From contig NC_081552.1 in the NCBI RefSeq assembly GCF_963082655.1, positions 194,942,598 through 195,006,597 on the forward strand: 64,000 bases of DNA. The letters run 5' to 3'. Position 1 is the first letter of the stretch. Each line of letters begins with the position of its first letter. The stretch comes from Stomoxys calcitrans. Lineage: Eukaryota; Arthropoda; Insecta; Diptera; Muscidae. Position numbers and translations under genes: made by a program. Shown one piece after another: positions 1 through 12,400 of the stretch. Under the pieces are notes generated by a model, which had not been told where the DNA came from, ran no database searches, and saw only the letters and a program-made list of their open reading frames with translations.

Positions 1-673
1 TGTATTGTTGTGAGATATACGCAGAATGTGACTACGTCCATAAGCGTAAATTAAAAGTAGTTTCGAATGACATTACACGATTTGTTTATAGTATCAGACG
101 TGCGGATAGGATATCATCGGCTTCTAGACAGTTTTATGGGATGGAATTTGAAAATTTTTTGAAATTTCGTGCACTGACTTTCATGCATCGCTTAATTTAT
201 ACACATGAACCCAAATATCTTTACGACCGGTTGGAAATCTCACGATCTTCTCGAACCAATTGCATGGTTCCACTGCAAAGTAACTACTTGGTATGTGACA
301 GACAATTTTTTGTTTACACCATTCGTCTCTGGAACGCCCTCCCAATCAATTTAAGAAATAGTCCTAATGAAAAGAACTTTAAACTTAAGCTAAAACATCA
401 TCTCACTTAGGAAGTAATTTAATTTTGACCCTTTAAATATTAGCTCACATTTATTAATATATACATCAAATTACACTAATAATTATTTATCTTCTGTATA
501 ATTCTTTAATCATTAATTTCTTTGTTTATACTTAAATACCTATGTAATAGTATTATTTTTGTGAAACTATTAGTTATTGACATATATCGGATAGTACTGT
601 AATTTATAAGTAAGGCTTGTTGTACTATCATTACATTTTTATCAAATAAATAAAAAAAAATAAATAAAAATAA
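1..673 (+). mobile_element. 3' end of a non-LTR retrotransposon (CR1/Jockey/R1-like)
   Basis: Codons are open from base 3 to the stop near 410. The product ends in a typical LINE reverse transcriptase C-terminal tail: a run with the pattern LWNALP..LR..........FK..LK.HL, preceded by a basic segment and the sequence FMHRLIY. The 5' part lies outside the window. An AT-rich 3' UTR follows and ends at about 644-672 in an imperfect A-rich tail of the AAATAA type, which marks the insertion end. The clade is uncertain: the tail pattern occurs in several APE-type LINE clades. Confidence 0.6.
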
Positions 674-1051
674 GTTCTTCATCGGCAAACAATCTTTAAA
701 GATTTTTTCAACAATGCAACCTAGCTACCATCCAAATATAAAAAAATTGAGTTTGTGAATAGTCATTGAAAAATGCATTATGAAGTTGAGGGCATTTGAA
801 ATTTATATCTTCAAAGCTGGTTATGATGTGATCAAATTTAGAACATTTTTGTACAACAAACTAAGCTCCTTGCCTTTACCTAGCAGTAAGTAAAAAAAAA
901 CTCATCGCACAACCCTAGAAGCTTCTTAAATACTTAGGTGGTGGCTTCGTTTTCAAATCACCTTTTCTGCATCTCTTTTCTTATGTTTGTTATTATTTCT
1001 AGTACCGACTGATTGTCTACTTCTTCGAAGATATGTATAAACCGTTATAAG
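674..1051. other. AT-rich spacer
   Basis: No coding frame, repeat family or structured element was recognised between the LINE tail and the fold-back element. Confidence 0.4.
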
Positions 1052-1720
1052 CAAAGAGCGTAAGAAAGATAAGAGCTGGCGTTAGAGGGCAATACGTGAT
1101 GACGAGTGACAAAATTTAAAGACACAACATATTTGAATTGCTTACTATATTTCGTTTTTCCTTTATTGCAACTTTCGGTTGCAAAGAAACAAAGCAAAAT
1201 ACGAAAAAATGTTCGAACGAATGCTCGAATCAAAACAGAATAACCCGAAAATGTTGCAGCCCTTAATGTGAATCCAATTGGAATACACTAAAAATGTTGT
1301 GTCTTTAACGCGAGTTATTTTACGGTACGGGGAAGACAAAGCAGAAACCCTCTCTTATATTATCTTACGCTCTTTGGTTATACCCGCTTATAACCAAAGA
1401 GCGTAAGATAATATAAGAGAGGGTTTCTGCTTTGTCTTCCCCGTACCGTAAAATAACTCGCGTTAAAGACACAACATTTTTAGTGTATTCCAATTGGATT
1501 CACATTGAGGGCTGCAACATTTTCGGGTTATTCTGTTTTGATTCGAGCATTCGTTCGAACATTTTTTCGTATTTTGCTTTGTTTCTTTGCAACCGAAAGT
1601 TGCAATAAAGGAAAAACGAAATATAGTAAGCAATTCAAATATGTTGTGTCTTTAAATTTTGTCACTCGTCATCACGTATTGCCCTCTAACGCCAGCTCTT
1701 ATCTTTCTTACGCTCTTTGG
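1052..1720. mobile_element. Fold-back element: two MITE copies in near-perfect inverted orientation
   Basis: Arms at 1052-1382 and 1389-1720 are reverse complements with a 6-nt centre; I find one mismatch in the stretch compared, CCTTAATG at about 1260 against CCTCAATG on the other arm. Each arm is itself bounded by the inverted ends CCAAAGAGCGTAAGA and TCTTACGCTCTTTGG, with a second subterminal inverted pair (AAAGACACAACAT / ATGTTGTGTCTTT). Each arm therefore looks like a complete ~327-bp MITE, and the whole is an inverted dimer. TTATA-like sequence flanks the copies. The 62-77 residue frames on both arms mirror each other and are not considered genes. Superfamily unknown. Confidence 0.8.
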
Positions 1721-1864
1721 TTGATACTATGCATGTAGGGAAAACCGAAAACACAGAAAGAAATTCTTTTAGCTATTGAGCTTTCTGTACATCTATGTTT
1801 GGAAATCACACCAAGGATGCAAAGACGGGAAGACTTCTCTCATATTAATAAATTACATAGGGAG

Positions 1865-2515
1865 AAAGATAAAGAAAATGGAGAAAGTTGGGAACCACAA
1901 CTTTGAGATAGTCACTAACTTTATCTACCTCCGTAACCGCCGTAACCGAAACGAATGACACCAGTTTTGAGATAAAGCGAAGAATAATACTGGCAAACAG
2001 ATGCTACTTTGGACTAAGTAAGCAGTTTAGAAACAGGGCCACCTCTAGACAGATGAAGATACTACTCGTGCTGTTATATAGTTCCAAAGCATGGATACTT
2101 GTGAAAGCAGATGAGGCAGTGCTTGGAGTATTTGAGAGAAAGATCCTTCGTAAAATATATGGACCAGTTTGCGTTAACGGAGAATATAGGCGACGTATGA
2201 ACCACGAGCTGTATGACGACGATAGCATAGTTACACACATCAAAATACAACGGCTGCGTTGGCTAGGCCATGTTGTCAGAATGGATGAAGAAGCTCCAGC
2301 AAAGAAGTCTTTTGAAGGCAAACACGGTGGTACACGCAAACCGGGAAGACCAAAAGCCCGATGGAATGATCAAGTTGTGGGAGACACCTCGCAACTTGGT
2401 GTCAGAGATTTTAGAATGAGCGCAGAAGATCGAGGCGCTTGGAACGCTATTCTACGTTTGGCTAGTGGAACAAATATTCTGTCATAGCCAATTAAAGTAA
2501 ATTAAAGTAAAGTAC
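1865..2515 (+). mobile_element. RTE-like LINE, 3' fragment
   Basis: Frame 2053-2484 encodes the C-terminal region of an endonuclease-reverse transcriptase with the pattern ADEAVLGVFERKILRKIYGP, then RLRWLGHVVRMDEE and a basic GRPKARW segment. The upstream stretch from 1865 is homologous but frame-broken. The 3' UTR is tiny and ends in AATTAAAGTAA-type repeats at 2488-2513. The same ending occurs, reversed, at 17545-17574, so this is a 5'-truncated insertion of that family. Confidence 0.8.
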
Positions 2516-2588
2516 AGGGAGAATTTATGTCATATATGTAATGATCGCGTTTTATAGCCTTTTGTTCATAAATAATATGACAAGTTTG

Positions 2589-2814
2589 TTGTGTTCTATC
2601 TTTCGTCTGCTTGATTGTGTTGAGTGTCAAGACCCAGGAACTCAGCGACTAAGATTTGGCGCGTCCACAGGGATCTGGGTCTGAGTCGAGTGGGTCAGGC
2701 TGGGCCGTTAAACAGGTGACGTGTATCGTGTGGTCCCTGGTTACAATCGGGACATACATCTAGCACGTCGGCATCAATCCTTGCTCTATAGGAGTTGAGG
2801 CGGCCGAGATCCGG
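2589..2814 (-). mobile_element. 3' fragment of the 2A-LINE family
   Basis: The minus strand matches the C-terminal zinc-finger and stop region of the full-length LINE at 40061-43637 (the segment from the Arg-Leu-Asn-Ser region through the CPDC finger to the stop). It is diverged and truncated at both ends. A run of C (about 2846-2864) follows it. Confidence 0.75.
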
Positions 2815-2868
2815 CGTTTCTGAAAATTAGGGTAAGGGGAAGGTCCTCCCCCCCCCCCCCCCACCCTC

Positions 2869-3004
2869 ACATAAAATGTAGTATCATATTTACACCACGG
2901 GGTCATTATGCACCATCAGTGAACATTTCATGGAAATCGGTTCAGCCGTTTTTGAGTCTATAAGGAACACACAAACAAACACAAATTGATTTTTATATAT
3001 AAGA
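2869..3004 (-). mobile_element. Terminal fragment of a Helitron-like repeat
   Basis: On the minus strand the sequence reads TATATAAAAATCAATTTG, then TTTGTTTGT, then ACGGCTGAACCGATTT. This is the same beginning as at 39015 and 58514. Only the first ~135 bp are present. Confidence 0.45.
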
Positions 3005-3401
3005 TATGTATCTATCTGGGCGCCATTAAGTGTGAGTGTAGGTAGATATTTATTTTTTTTTTTTCTCAAATCCATAGAGTTGATATTTTTTTCAGGGTAT
3101 TTACTGGACATGGTTGTAAAGTGCAATGGTGTAATTTCTAGTTTTGGCGGGTCATCAGTATTCAACTGGGTTTTGTGGCGTCATAATGTGGGCATTTGTG
3201 TAGCGTCTTTTGTGATTGTTCTTTCGTGATCGCCTTAGTGAAACGATTTCGACAAAAAAAAACACATTTGTACAGTTTTATTATATTCAACGATAATAGA
3301 AAATGGTGCAGATGCATGTTGAAATCTATGTTCCTGTCCTGTGTATTTGTCGTTTTCGTTGCCCAAGTGATTTGTGGAAAGTATCAAATTTATTATTATT
3401 A
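3005..3401. other. Gene-proximal spacer
   Basis: It contains short open frames with no recognisable domain. It lies directly upstream of the DUF4781-like gene and may hold its enhancer region; no specific site can be named. Confidence 0.3.
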
Positions 3402-3409
3402 TATAAAAG
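3402..3409 (+). promoter_or_regulatory. TATA box of the DUF4781-like gene
   Basis: TATAAAAG lies about 57 bases before the chosen ATG at 3465, which predicts a transcript start near 3432 and a 5' leader of about 33 nt. An in-frame TGA at 3441-3443 precludes an earlier start in this frame. Inference from position and consensus only. Confidence 0.45.
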
Positions 3410-3464
3410 ACCTTGTGAACGTGATAAGATAAGATTGAATTGATTTAAACAGAAAACAGTAAAG

Positions 3465-6400
3465 ATGGAAAAACCTAAGGGAGATCAAGTGCTAAATTTC
3501 AATAATAACGAAGTTCCTATAGCATTACGCGCAGTCGAGGAGGTTCAACAGGATTTAGCCGCTACATGCACTTTGCAATCGCAAATTGTTTGGGATATGT
3601 ATGTTAATGATACATGGAGAAGCCTGTAGCCCAATATTTCAAAACTTTTCATCATTCCATTTAGATTAGGTCCCGATCAAGGCGATATTTTAGTTAAAAA
3701 GCTGGAGCATATGTTTCCGGAGGATACTAAAGTTTATAAAAATAAACCAGATGTACGCAAAGCTCGCAGGCATAATGCTAACATCAAGGAAATCCGAGCG
3801 AAATTATTTCATAACATTTGGCAACAAAGTTAGTAGTTTTATGCGCATCATTTCAATATGGCATGGTTTTTTAATGATCCATGTATTTTCTCATCCTTAA
3901 GGAAAATATACCAATGGTGTTCTATTGCATTCTATTATATATGTGATTGTTACACCAGATACAGATCTTGAGAAAGCAAAACTTTCACATAATTATACCA
4001 TACATCCCGTATTTCGCACGAGACGTTGCTTAAGTAAGTATAAAATCCAAAAATTAAAAATTTAAATAACTATACAAATTAATTGGCACGGCGCTTCTTC
4101 GCTAACCAGTCGTTTTCATTTTAACCGACTTAGTTCGGCCAGGCCGAAATTTAAATACACACCCTCGTATTTCAACCTGTGCAAAAAAAATATTCCTATG
4201 TGAACTCAAAAAGTTCAAACGAAGATATGATACATATATCCATAGGTATAGAGGTCTAATACAAATCCGCAAATGCAAATTTGCCCATGAACATTGCACT
4301 AAGACACTGGGGCAAACTTCTCGCATATCACTGAGTGCTGTCCGATTCCAATTTTAAGATCAATAATAAGGGGCCTCCTGATATCTTTCCTCTTTTGCAT
4401 CCGTGAGGCCTAGTCGGGCCGAATATTATATACCCTACACCATGGATCACATTTGTCAAGTTGTTTGAATAACTTTTTCAATATATATATATATCAAGTT
4501 ATTGACCGATATGGACCGTACTTGTCATGGCCGTCAGAAATCATAGAAAAATAGCACCTCCAAAATTTCAGGCAAATATAGATAAAATGGCGACCTCCAG
4601 TAGCTTAGAGTGTCAAATTGCGAGATCGGTTTATATGGTAGCTATATCGGGTAATCAACCGATTTAGACCATACTTGTTGTAACACTTACCAAAACGACC
4701 TATGCAAAATTCGAATCGGGAGAACGGTTAATATGGCGGCTATATCAGGTGTGTATATCAGGATGGACTGATTTAGACCACACTTGGCACAGTTGTTAGA
4801 ATCCATTTCTCAACGACATTACAAAATTTCAGCCAAATTGGATAAGAATTGCGCCCTCTAGGAGTCAGGTAGCTATATCGGGTTGTTAACCGATTTGAAA
4901 CATCCTTGGCACAATTGTTGGACGTCATAACAGAACACTACATGCAAAATTTCAGCCGAATCGAAAAAAAATTGCGGCTTGTAAGAACTCAAGAAGACCG
5001 ATTTGTACCGTACTTAGCACAATTGTTGGTCAAGTCAAAACAAACCACCACGTGGCAAATCTGATAAAAATTGCGGCCTGTATGGGTTCAAGAAGTCGAA
5101 TCGGAAGATAGGTTTATATGGAAGCTATATCAGGTTATAGACCGATTTGGACCGTACTTGGCACACTTGTTGGAAGTCATAACAGAAAAAAATTCAGTCA
5201 AATCGGACAAAAATTGCGTCTTAAAAGGACTCGAGAAGTCGAGTCGGGAGATCGGTTTATATGGAAGCTATATCAGGTTATAGACCGATTTGAACCGTAC
5301 TTGACAGAGTTGTTGGAAATCATAACTAAATTTAAGCCAAATTGGACCAAAAACTGCGGCTTCTAGGGATTCAAGAAGTCAAATCGGATGATCGGTTTAT
5401 ATGGGAGCTGTATCCAAATCTAAACCGATATTGCCCATTTGCAATTCCCAACGACTTAAATCAATATTAAGTATCTGTGCAAAATGCAAGCGGCTAGCTT
5501 TACGTTCGACCGCTATCGTGATTTCGACAGACGGACATGGCTAGATCGACTCAGAACGTCGAGACGATCAAGAATATATACACTTTATGAAGTCCTAGAT
5601 GAATATTTCGGGGAGTTAAGAAAGGAATGACTAGATTACTATACCCCCATCCCATGGTAGTGGGTATAAAAATGCTTTACGCATGTGACGAGTTCGTCTC
5701 TTGCCTTATGCCAGACTCCGTTATAAACGGTACCGGCTAAAAACCACCATCACCGCTGGGAATTAATTCCACCTATGAACCGCTACGCATTACTTCGAGA
5801 TGGACCCCATATCTAGTGATTTTCCATATCATCTTCGTTGTGTCTGCGTCCAGAACTATCTTCTTCCTCCGCATTACTTGTTCAGCGTATCTCTTCTCCG
5901 CCTCCCAATTCTTCTTGTCTTCCAGCATCCTCTAGACTATTTTCCCAGGCGAAACATCGCAAATAGATGTTTCCAATTCTCTGCATCTTTCAACACAGCG
6001 CTCGCAGTGGAAGAATGTATGTTCCACCTCGTGTGCAACTTCTAGCTCCTCATAAATGCACCTGTATGCAGGTATTTCGGAAGTAACCTCTGTGTCACGT
6101 AATTGACGTCGCCGTGCTTCCTACCTTTTCACACCCGTACATCTGGTTTTAGTCGTTGCGTCCCGATTCTCATTCATCTACATTTATCGCCATCTTTCGA
6201 TAGCCTACTCTAGTATGGTAATGTATGATTCGTTTGAATTCCACCCTCTCCTCACTGGGTGTTGCACTTCGCGGTGTAGAGCCTGGCGCGCTACATGGCC
6301 TGTAGGTCTATCGGCCATCCGTCACTGTCCGGTAGGATGATATAACCCTAAGAGCTATCGTCTCAAGGATTTCGCTCGGCATGCTGTCTGCAGTGTCTGA

Positions 6401-9400
6401 CCCCATACTTCGCTCCGATAGAGAAGGATGCTATTGCATGTCTCTATTAAGAGCCTGCGCCTGCTCGTAAGAGGTCCACCTATGTTTGTCTTCAGTCGAC
6501 TGAGTTTCGCCTCGCGGTCTTTGTTGTCTGTCGCGTGCCGCATTTGCTCTGCATAAGCCAGCTTTTTATCCAGTCAGATCCCTAGATATTTGACCAAACT
6601 TTTGGTCTTCACCAATCTTTTAGATGTTGCAAAGTAGTCCTCGTCAACGCTTCATTTTAAAAGGGATACGGCCCTTCTATTAAAAGGCTTTGGTGCGCTG
6701 TTATCAGACCTAATTTTAAGAGGCCTTGCTAGTTTTCCTACTGAGACGCTATTTACCCGATCGGAAACCTCTTCCATCCTTTCCAGGTTTCCATTCGTCA
6801 CCCCTATTACACCGCGATGGTATGACCTCCGATCCTCTGTCCACTCTCCCATCGCCTTAAGTCTCATAGCCGCAGTGGCTGCCTCACGCTAAATCTGTAT
6901 TTTTTGTGAGAAAAACGGCTACAGAGCCTCATCTACTCGCGTAGCAGTCATAGATGATCTACATCCTCATCTGTGATCAATTTCTAAGCTTGTCGGCAGC
7001 ATTTTTTCTCGCTACGCTTGATAGTCCGAGAACGCGCCACAACCTGACAGCCCCATGATCAACAGGTGGTTCTTGCGTCTCTCGTTAAGTTTGGGGTTTT
7101 ATAACAGAGAAGCCGCTCCTGCCCCCAACTCGTTCAGAGCCTTCAAGGATATGTAGACCTCTGACTGACTATTAAATTCCTCAATAATGATTACTGCTTT
7201 GGTGCCCCCTACCTGAACCCGTAGGAATACACATAGTAAGGATCCAGAAATGCGGTCAGAGATGGGCGCTGGTTCTGGGCCGTTTATTGAGTTCTTTGCA
7301 GTTAGGAATTTATATTGACTTCTGGGCAACTGTAGCACTTTTCAGGCGGATGTTTTACGTTTTTGAAGGCTCTGAGCCATCTCAAGGAAGGAGCCACTAT
7401 CCTGTTTCTGAATCGCTCAGAGTCAGGTCATCTTCGTCACATCTGATGCTTTGAACGAAGATCTCAGATCTTATATGATATTTAACTTTTAACTATCAAG
7501 TGACGAAAGGAGAAGAGTGCATTCAGCCCTTGCTCGGCCAACGTCCATGCATATAGCCTCCCGAAAGAGCGCCCTTTACTCCCAAATACACATCATTCTA
7601 CATGGTTTTGAAATGGGACATACCCTCAGACACTTGACATACCCTCAGTCATTTGACCCCAACATGCTCTTGAGGTTGTTGTAGCAGTGTGCTGTACCCT
7701 GCGCCGGTAGCACTTGCCGATGAAGGACTCCATCGGATCAATCCTGTACGTACAAACGACTGCCATGGGTTATTCCCTTCTAATGCTGGCGACCTTTGTG
7801 AGGTACTATGCCATGTAAAAACTTCTCTCCGAGGCACGATAATAATTGCGCCCTCTACCGGCTCAAGGAGGCAAGATCCGAGATCGGTTTAAATGGAAGC
7901 TATATGAAGTAATGAACCGTCAAATCGAATAAGAATTGCGCCCTCTAAAGGCTCAAGGCTCAAAATCCGATTTCGGTTTAATGGCAGCTATTCCAAAATA
8001 TGGATCGATATGACCCAATTACAGTCCCAATCGACCTGCACAAATAAGAAGTATTTGTGCAAAATTTCAAGCATCTAGCTAAAGTATATATATTCTCGAC
8101 TGTCTTAAATATCTAAAACGATCTAGCCATGTCCATCCGTCTGTCTGTTGAAATCACGCTAAAGTCTTTAAAAATAGAAATATTGAGCTGAAACAATGCA
8201 CAGATTCTTTTTTGTCCATAAGCAGGTTAAGCTCGAAGATGGGCTATATCGGGCTTCATCTTCATATAACCCCCATATAGACCGATCCGCCGATTTAGGG
8301 TCTTTAGGCCCATAAAAGCCACATTTATTATCCGATTTTGCTGAAATTTGGGACAGTGAGTGATGTTAGACACTTCAAAATACCTCTTCAATTTGGCCCA
8401 GATCGGTCCAGATTTGGATATGTGCCGATAGGTGCCGATAGGTACCGATCTCTCGATTTAAAGTTTTGGCCCTCTTAAAATGCGCATTTATTGTCCGATT
8501 TACAGTCTCGGCCCCCTAAAAGGCGCATTTAAAATTCGATTTCGCTAAAATTTGATCCAGTGACAAATCGGTAAGATGGTAACTTTATTAACCCACTCTA
8601 GCCAAACTTGGCATAGATAAGTTCCGATTTGACGCTTTGACAATCCCAACCGGCCAATATAAAAAAAATGTGCGCAATTTGGCCATCTGTGCTGGACGCT
8701 GGGACTTTCGCTTTAGTTAGAAAATTTGAAAGAGATGTTTTGAAAATGATTTATGTTTTTCATTTTTGCACATTATATTTTTTCCATCTTTTTTTAAGAT
8801 TCAAACAACAGCGCGGGCTGTTGTATGATATTTATCGATGAACAATCTCGTATATATCAGAATTGGAGTGATTTTATGGAAAATAATCAAATGCCCATAG
8901 GTACAATGGTAGCACCAGTCAATGGATGTTATGGACTTGATAAGAACGGTAAGGTATGTTTAAAGGATTTTTGTAAAATTGACTTCCCAAAGAAGTAATA
9001 ATAAGATTAACTACGCTTCTAAAAACTATTTTGAAAACAAAAAATATTTTTTACATTTACAGGTACTCTTGCAGTGTTCATTAACACCTGCCTACTATAA
9101 ACAATCATTGGCAAAAATGGATACTTTGGTCTCAGCTGCTTCGATGGTTGGACAGGCGACCACACTGATACATCCTGCTTTCTCGGCTCTGACCATTGCG
9201 TCCAAGAGCTTTGAGACCATAAGAGATTATCAAAAAAGGGCCGACAACGTCGCTCATGCCACTGAATCTCAAATGTCAGCTATTTTGAATTTAGGTGGCA
9301 ATGTTATCTGTCTAACATCATTAGTGGCTACCTTTGGAGCTTATATGGCAGTGTCAAATAATTGTGCAATGTCATTTGTAAGTATGTGCAAAATGCATAC

Positions 9401-12400
9401 AAAAATCTACTTACGCCCTTCAATTTTGTTAAATATTTTCTCTAGTATCCTTGTATGTAAATGAAGATCTGAGTTTATTTTTTCATATATTTGAGGTACT
9501 ATTAATATATAATTGTCATTACAGTTGTCTTTAATATATAACAATTCAACCAGTATATAAATCTGGATTTTACGTAGACTTTCGTTGCCCACTGTAAATG
9601 CAGTCGAATTCGGGATTGATAAACAAGCAACACCATAAATCGTTTAACAATAAAAAAAATCTTCAGAGTATAATGCATACGCTTTACCCGCTAACTAGCA
9701 ACCCATGGGTTCCTGCTACATAATTATGCAATCTTTAGTATACATTTCCTTGGCTAGTAATATTCAAAAATATTTTTTAAACATGAATCTACAACACAGA
9801 AGGCTGTATATTTTATAGAAGACTGTATATTTTATTTTTTGTGTTCCTTTTTCTTTATTTGCAGACAGCTGGCATGTCAATTCAAGCGATTAACAGTGCA
9901 GCAGCTCTTATTAATTGCACAAAACTTATATTAACAACCTACGATATTTTTACGGTAAATTACGAATACATATCGTATAAGTATCCAATAGGTAATGCCC
10001 ATGTTTTATTTTTTGCTCAATTTCAGAGATATTTTATAGATGAACAAAACCTTGATTTTGGCGATATAATGGCATTTGGTTCTTCGCTATTGCTATTAAC
10101 AAATTCAATTAATAACGTGGCTATAACTTCACAGTTGGGAAAAGTAGGTGGCAATGCGTTACGGAATCTATTACAATCAAAGATAAAGTAAGTTAAAATC
10201 AGATGTCAGGCACACAGAAAAAAAAAATAACGACAATTTTTTGAGTTTGAATGAATCATTTTCGGATTTGGTTTTGCAATTACGACCGTGATTGAAATTT
10301 TGGCAATTTTCCAAAACGGAGTTGAGGCGGCTGCATCTGCCGGAACGTAATTGAGCCAGAACTATTTTGGTTTGCCGGGGGAAGTCAATTTCATCAGGTG
10401 TAAAGGGAGGCGGTCGTTCTACAAGGACTACATTCACCCGGTAGCCATTTACCACATCTGCTTCCGTGTCTGCATGAATGTTGTCTAGACCTGCTTGATA
10501 TGTAGCGCTGAACCTCACGCTCTAGATCATGTAGATCTACCTTAAGGCTTCTGGGCGGTGGATATCTATCCACAAGATGATGATTTGGATGGTCTCTGCG
10601 ATAACAGCTCAAGAGGTATTGCTTAGACGGCATGTGGTTATGTCTTCGCAATGGTAGGATCTTTGTCTCCTGATGGAGGTGGTCCACATGAGAATTGAGG
10701 AGACACCCCGTCGCAGTTCGGAGGGCGGCATTCTGACAGATCTGAATATTATTCCAGTGCGTGTCACAAAGTTGACGAGACTACACTGGCGCTGCTTAAC
10801 TTACTACAGACCGGCCAATTGTTTTGTATGTGGTCAATAAGGTTTCTTTGTCTGTACCCCAAGTGCTACCAGCAAGTGACTTGAGGAACTTGTTTCTACT
10901 TTTGACTTTATCGCAAATTGCTGTGGCATGTGGGGAGAATGTGTAAGAGCTGCCAAATGTGATGCCAAGTATTTTGGGACACTTGATGGTCGAAATCATT
11001 TCTCCATCGATCATCACAGTCAGCTCAGAATTCACCTCACGCGTATTTGTAGTGAACAATGTGGCTGAAGATTTGGTGGCATATATTTTCAGATTTCTTG
11101 CAGCGAAATATGAGGCAAGTTCGTTAAGGTAAACGTTCAACCTATCGCAAATGTCAACAATGGATGGGGGAGGGGCCTGATGCCATGATCGAACAATCGT
11201 CCGCATATGATACGATCTCTATGCCGTCTGGAGGGGGTGGAATGGAGGATAGATAGACGTTAAGCAGAGCCGGAGATGTTACCCCATCTTGGGAAACTCC
11301 CTGTTTCACTCTACAGTGCTTCGACTTCTTAACCCTAAATTCCACAAATGACTGGCGACCACACAGATAGTTCGCGACCCAGCTTTTCAGACCTGGCTGG
11401 AGGGACGTTTGGCGATGTCCTCAAATAATTTGGCATGGCTGACCGTGTTGAATGCTTTTGATAGGTCCAGTGCCACGAGGACCGACCTATTAAATGGCCT
11501 GGGCTGATTGAAGATGACTGCTATGCAGTGATCGAAACTCATGTTGATGCTCGGCGAATGGAAATTCTCCTACCAATCGTCTTTGCTACTGGTGATAGAA
11601 TGGAGATCAGTCTGTGCGACTCCCCCAAACTCGGATCCTTTCCAGGCTTCAGTAGCGGGATCACTCTGCCCATTTTCCAGACATCGGGAATTATAAGAGT
11701 GTTCAAAGACAGGTTGAGGACAGTAGTAAGGTACTCAACTCCAGGTGAATCCAGATTCTTCAACATCAATGTAGAGATTCCGTCGGGGCCCAACGCTTTG
11801 AATGATTTAGCGCCACGGATGACATTCGTAACTTCGTCCACGGTAAATTGTGATGGCTGTTCATCGCCTCGGAGACCACGAATACGGCGAATGACTCTCT
11901 TCCTTGCCCTGTAACTCACGGGATACACAATAAATTGACAGTTAAACAACCTGGCGCATTTCTTCGGTTCAGTCACGGTTATTTTGCCAAAAGTGACTGA
12001 GGTTCTGTCATCCTGTCTACCGGGTTCGAGAGTGACTTAACAGTAGACCACAGCTTGCCTAAACCGGTGCCTAAGTTACATTGCTCCAAGTGTTCCAGCC
12101 ACAAATTCCGCTTATCCCTGTTTATTTATTTCCAGATTCAGCTCGTTGATTCTGGGGTTAGTGGGGTCCGTACAAAAAATCCCATCACGCACGTCTGCGA
12201 GTACCACTGCCTGCGCCGGGAAATTGGGCCGCATTTGGGGTATTCGATCGGCTGGTATAAAGCAAACGGCTGCTGCGTTAATGATGTCTCGGAATTTCCT
12301 CTCGGCCACTAGCACATCCGAGGGGGGCGGCTGTTCACTGAAGCGGTGATTGGTATACTCTCTGAAGCCAGCCCAATCGGACTTCTTTTCATTGATAAAC

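Noticed and set aside
1045..1738. Identical 62-residue and 77-residue open frames on opposite strands
   Set aside because: They are mirror images produced by the palindromic MITE dimer; no domain and no independent support.
3599..3629. Stop codon after the first exon making a 54-residue protein
   Set aside because: A GTATGT donor at 3599 and an acceptor at 3664 remove the stop and keep the frame into exon 2, as do the later junctions.
5071..5366. Overlapping open frames of 70-82 residues with repeated motif (DRFIWKLYQVIDRF)
   Set aside because: The peptide repeats simply reflect the ~150-bp monomers of family X; the same occurs at 54527-54904 and 29456-29818.
10177..10518. 113-residue minus frame that looks like a LINE C-terminus with a new tail
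   Set aside because: The tail after the Arg-Leu-Asn-Ser stretch is unrelated DNA past the 3' break of a dead LINE copy, not a fusion protein.
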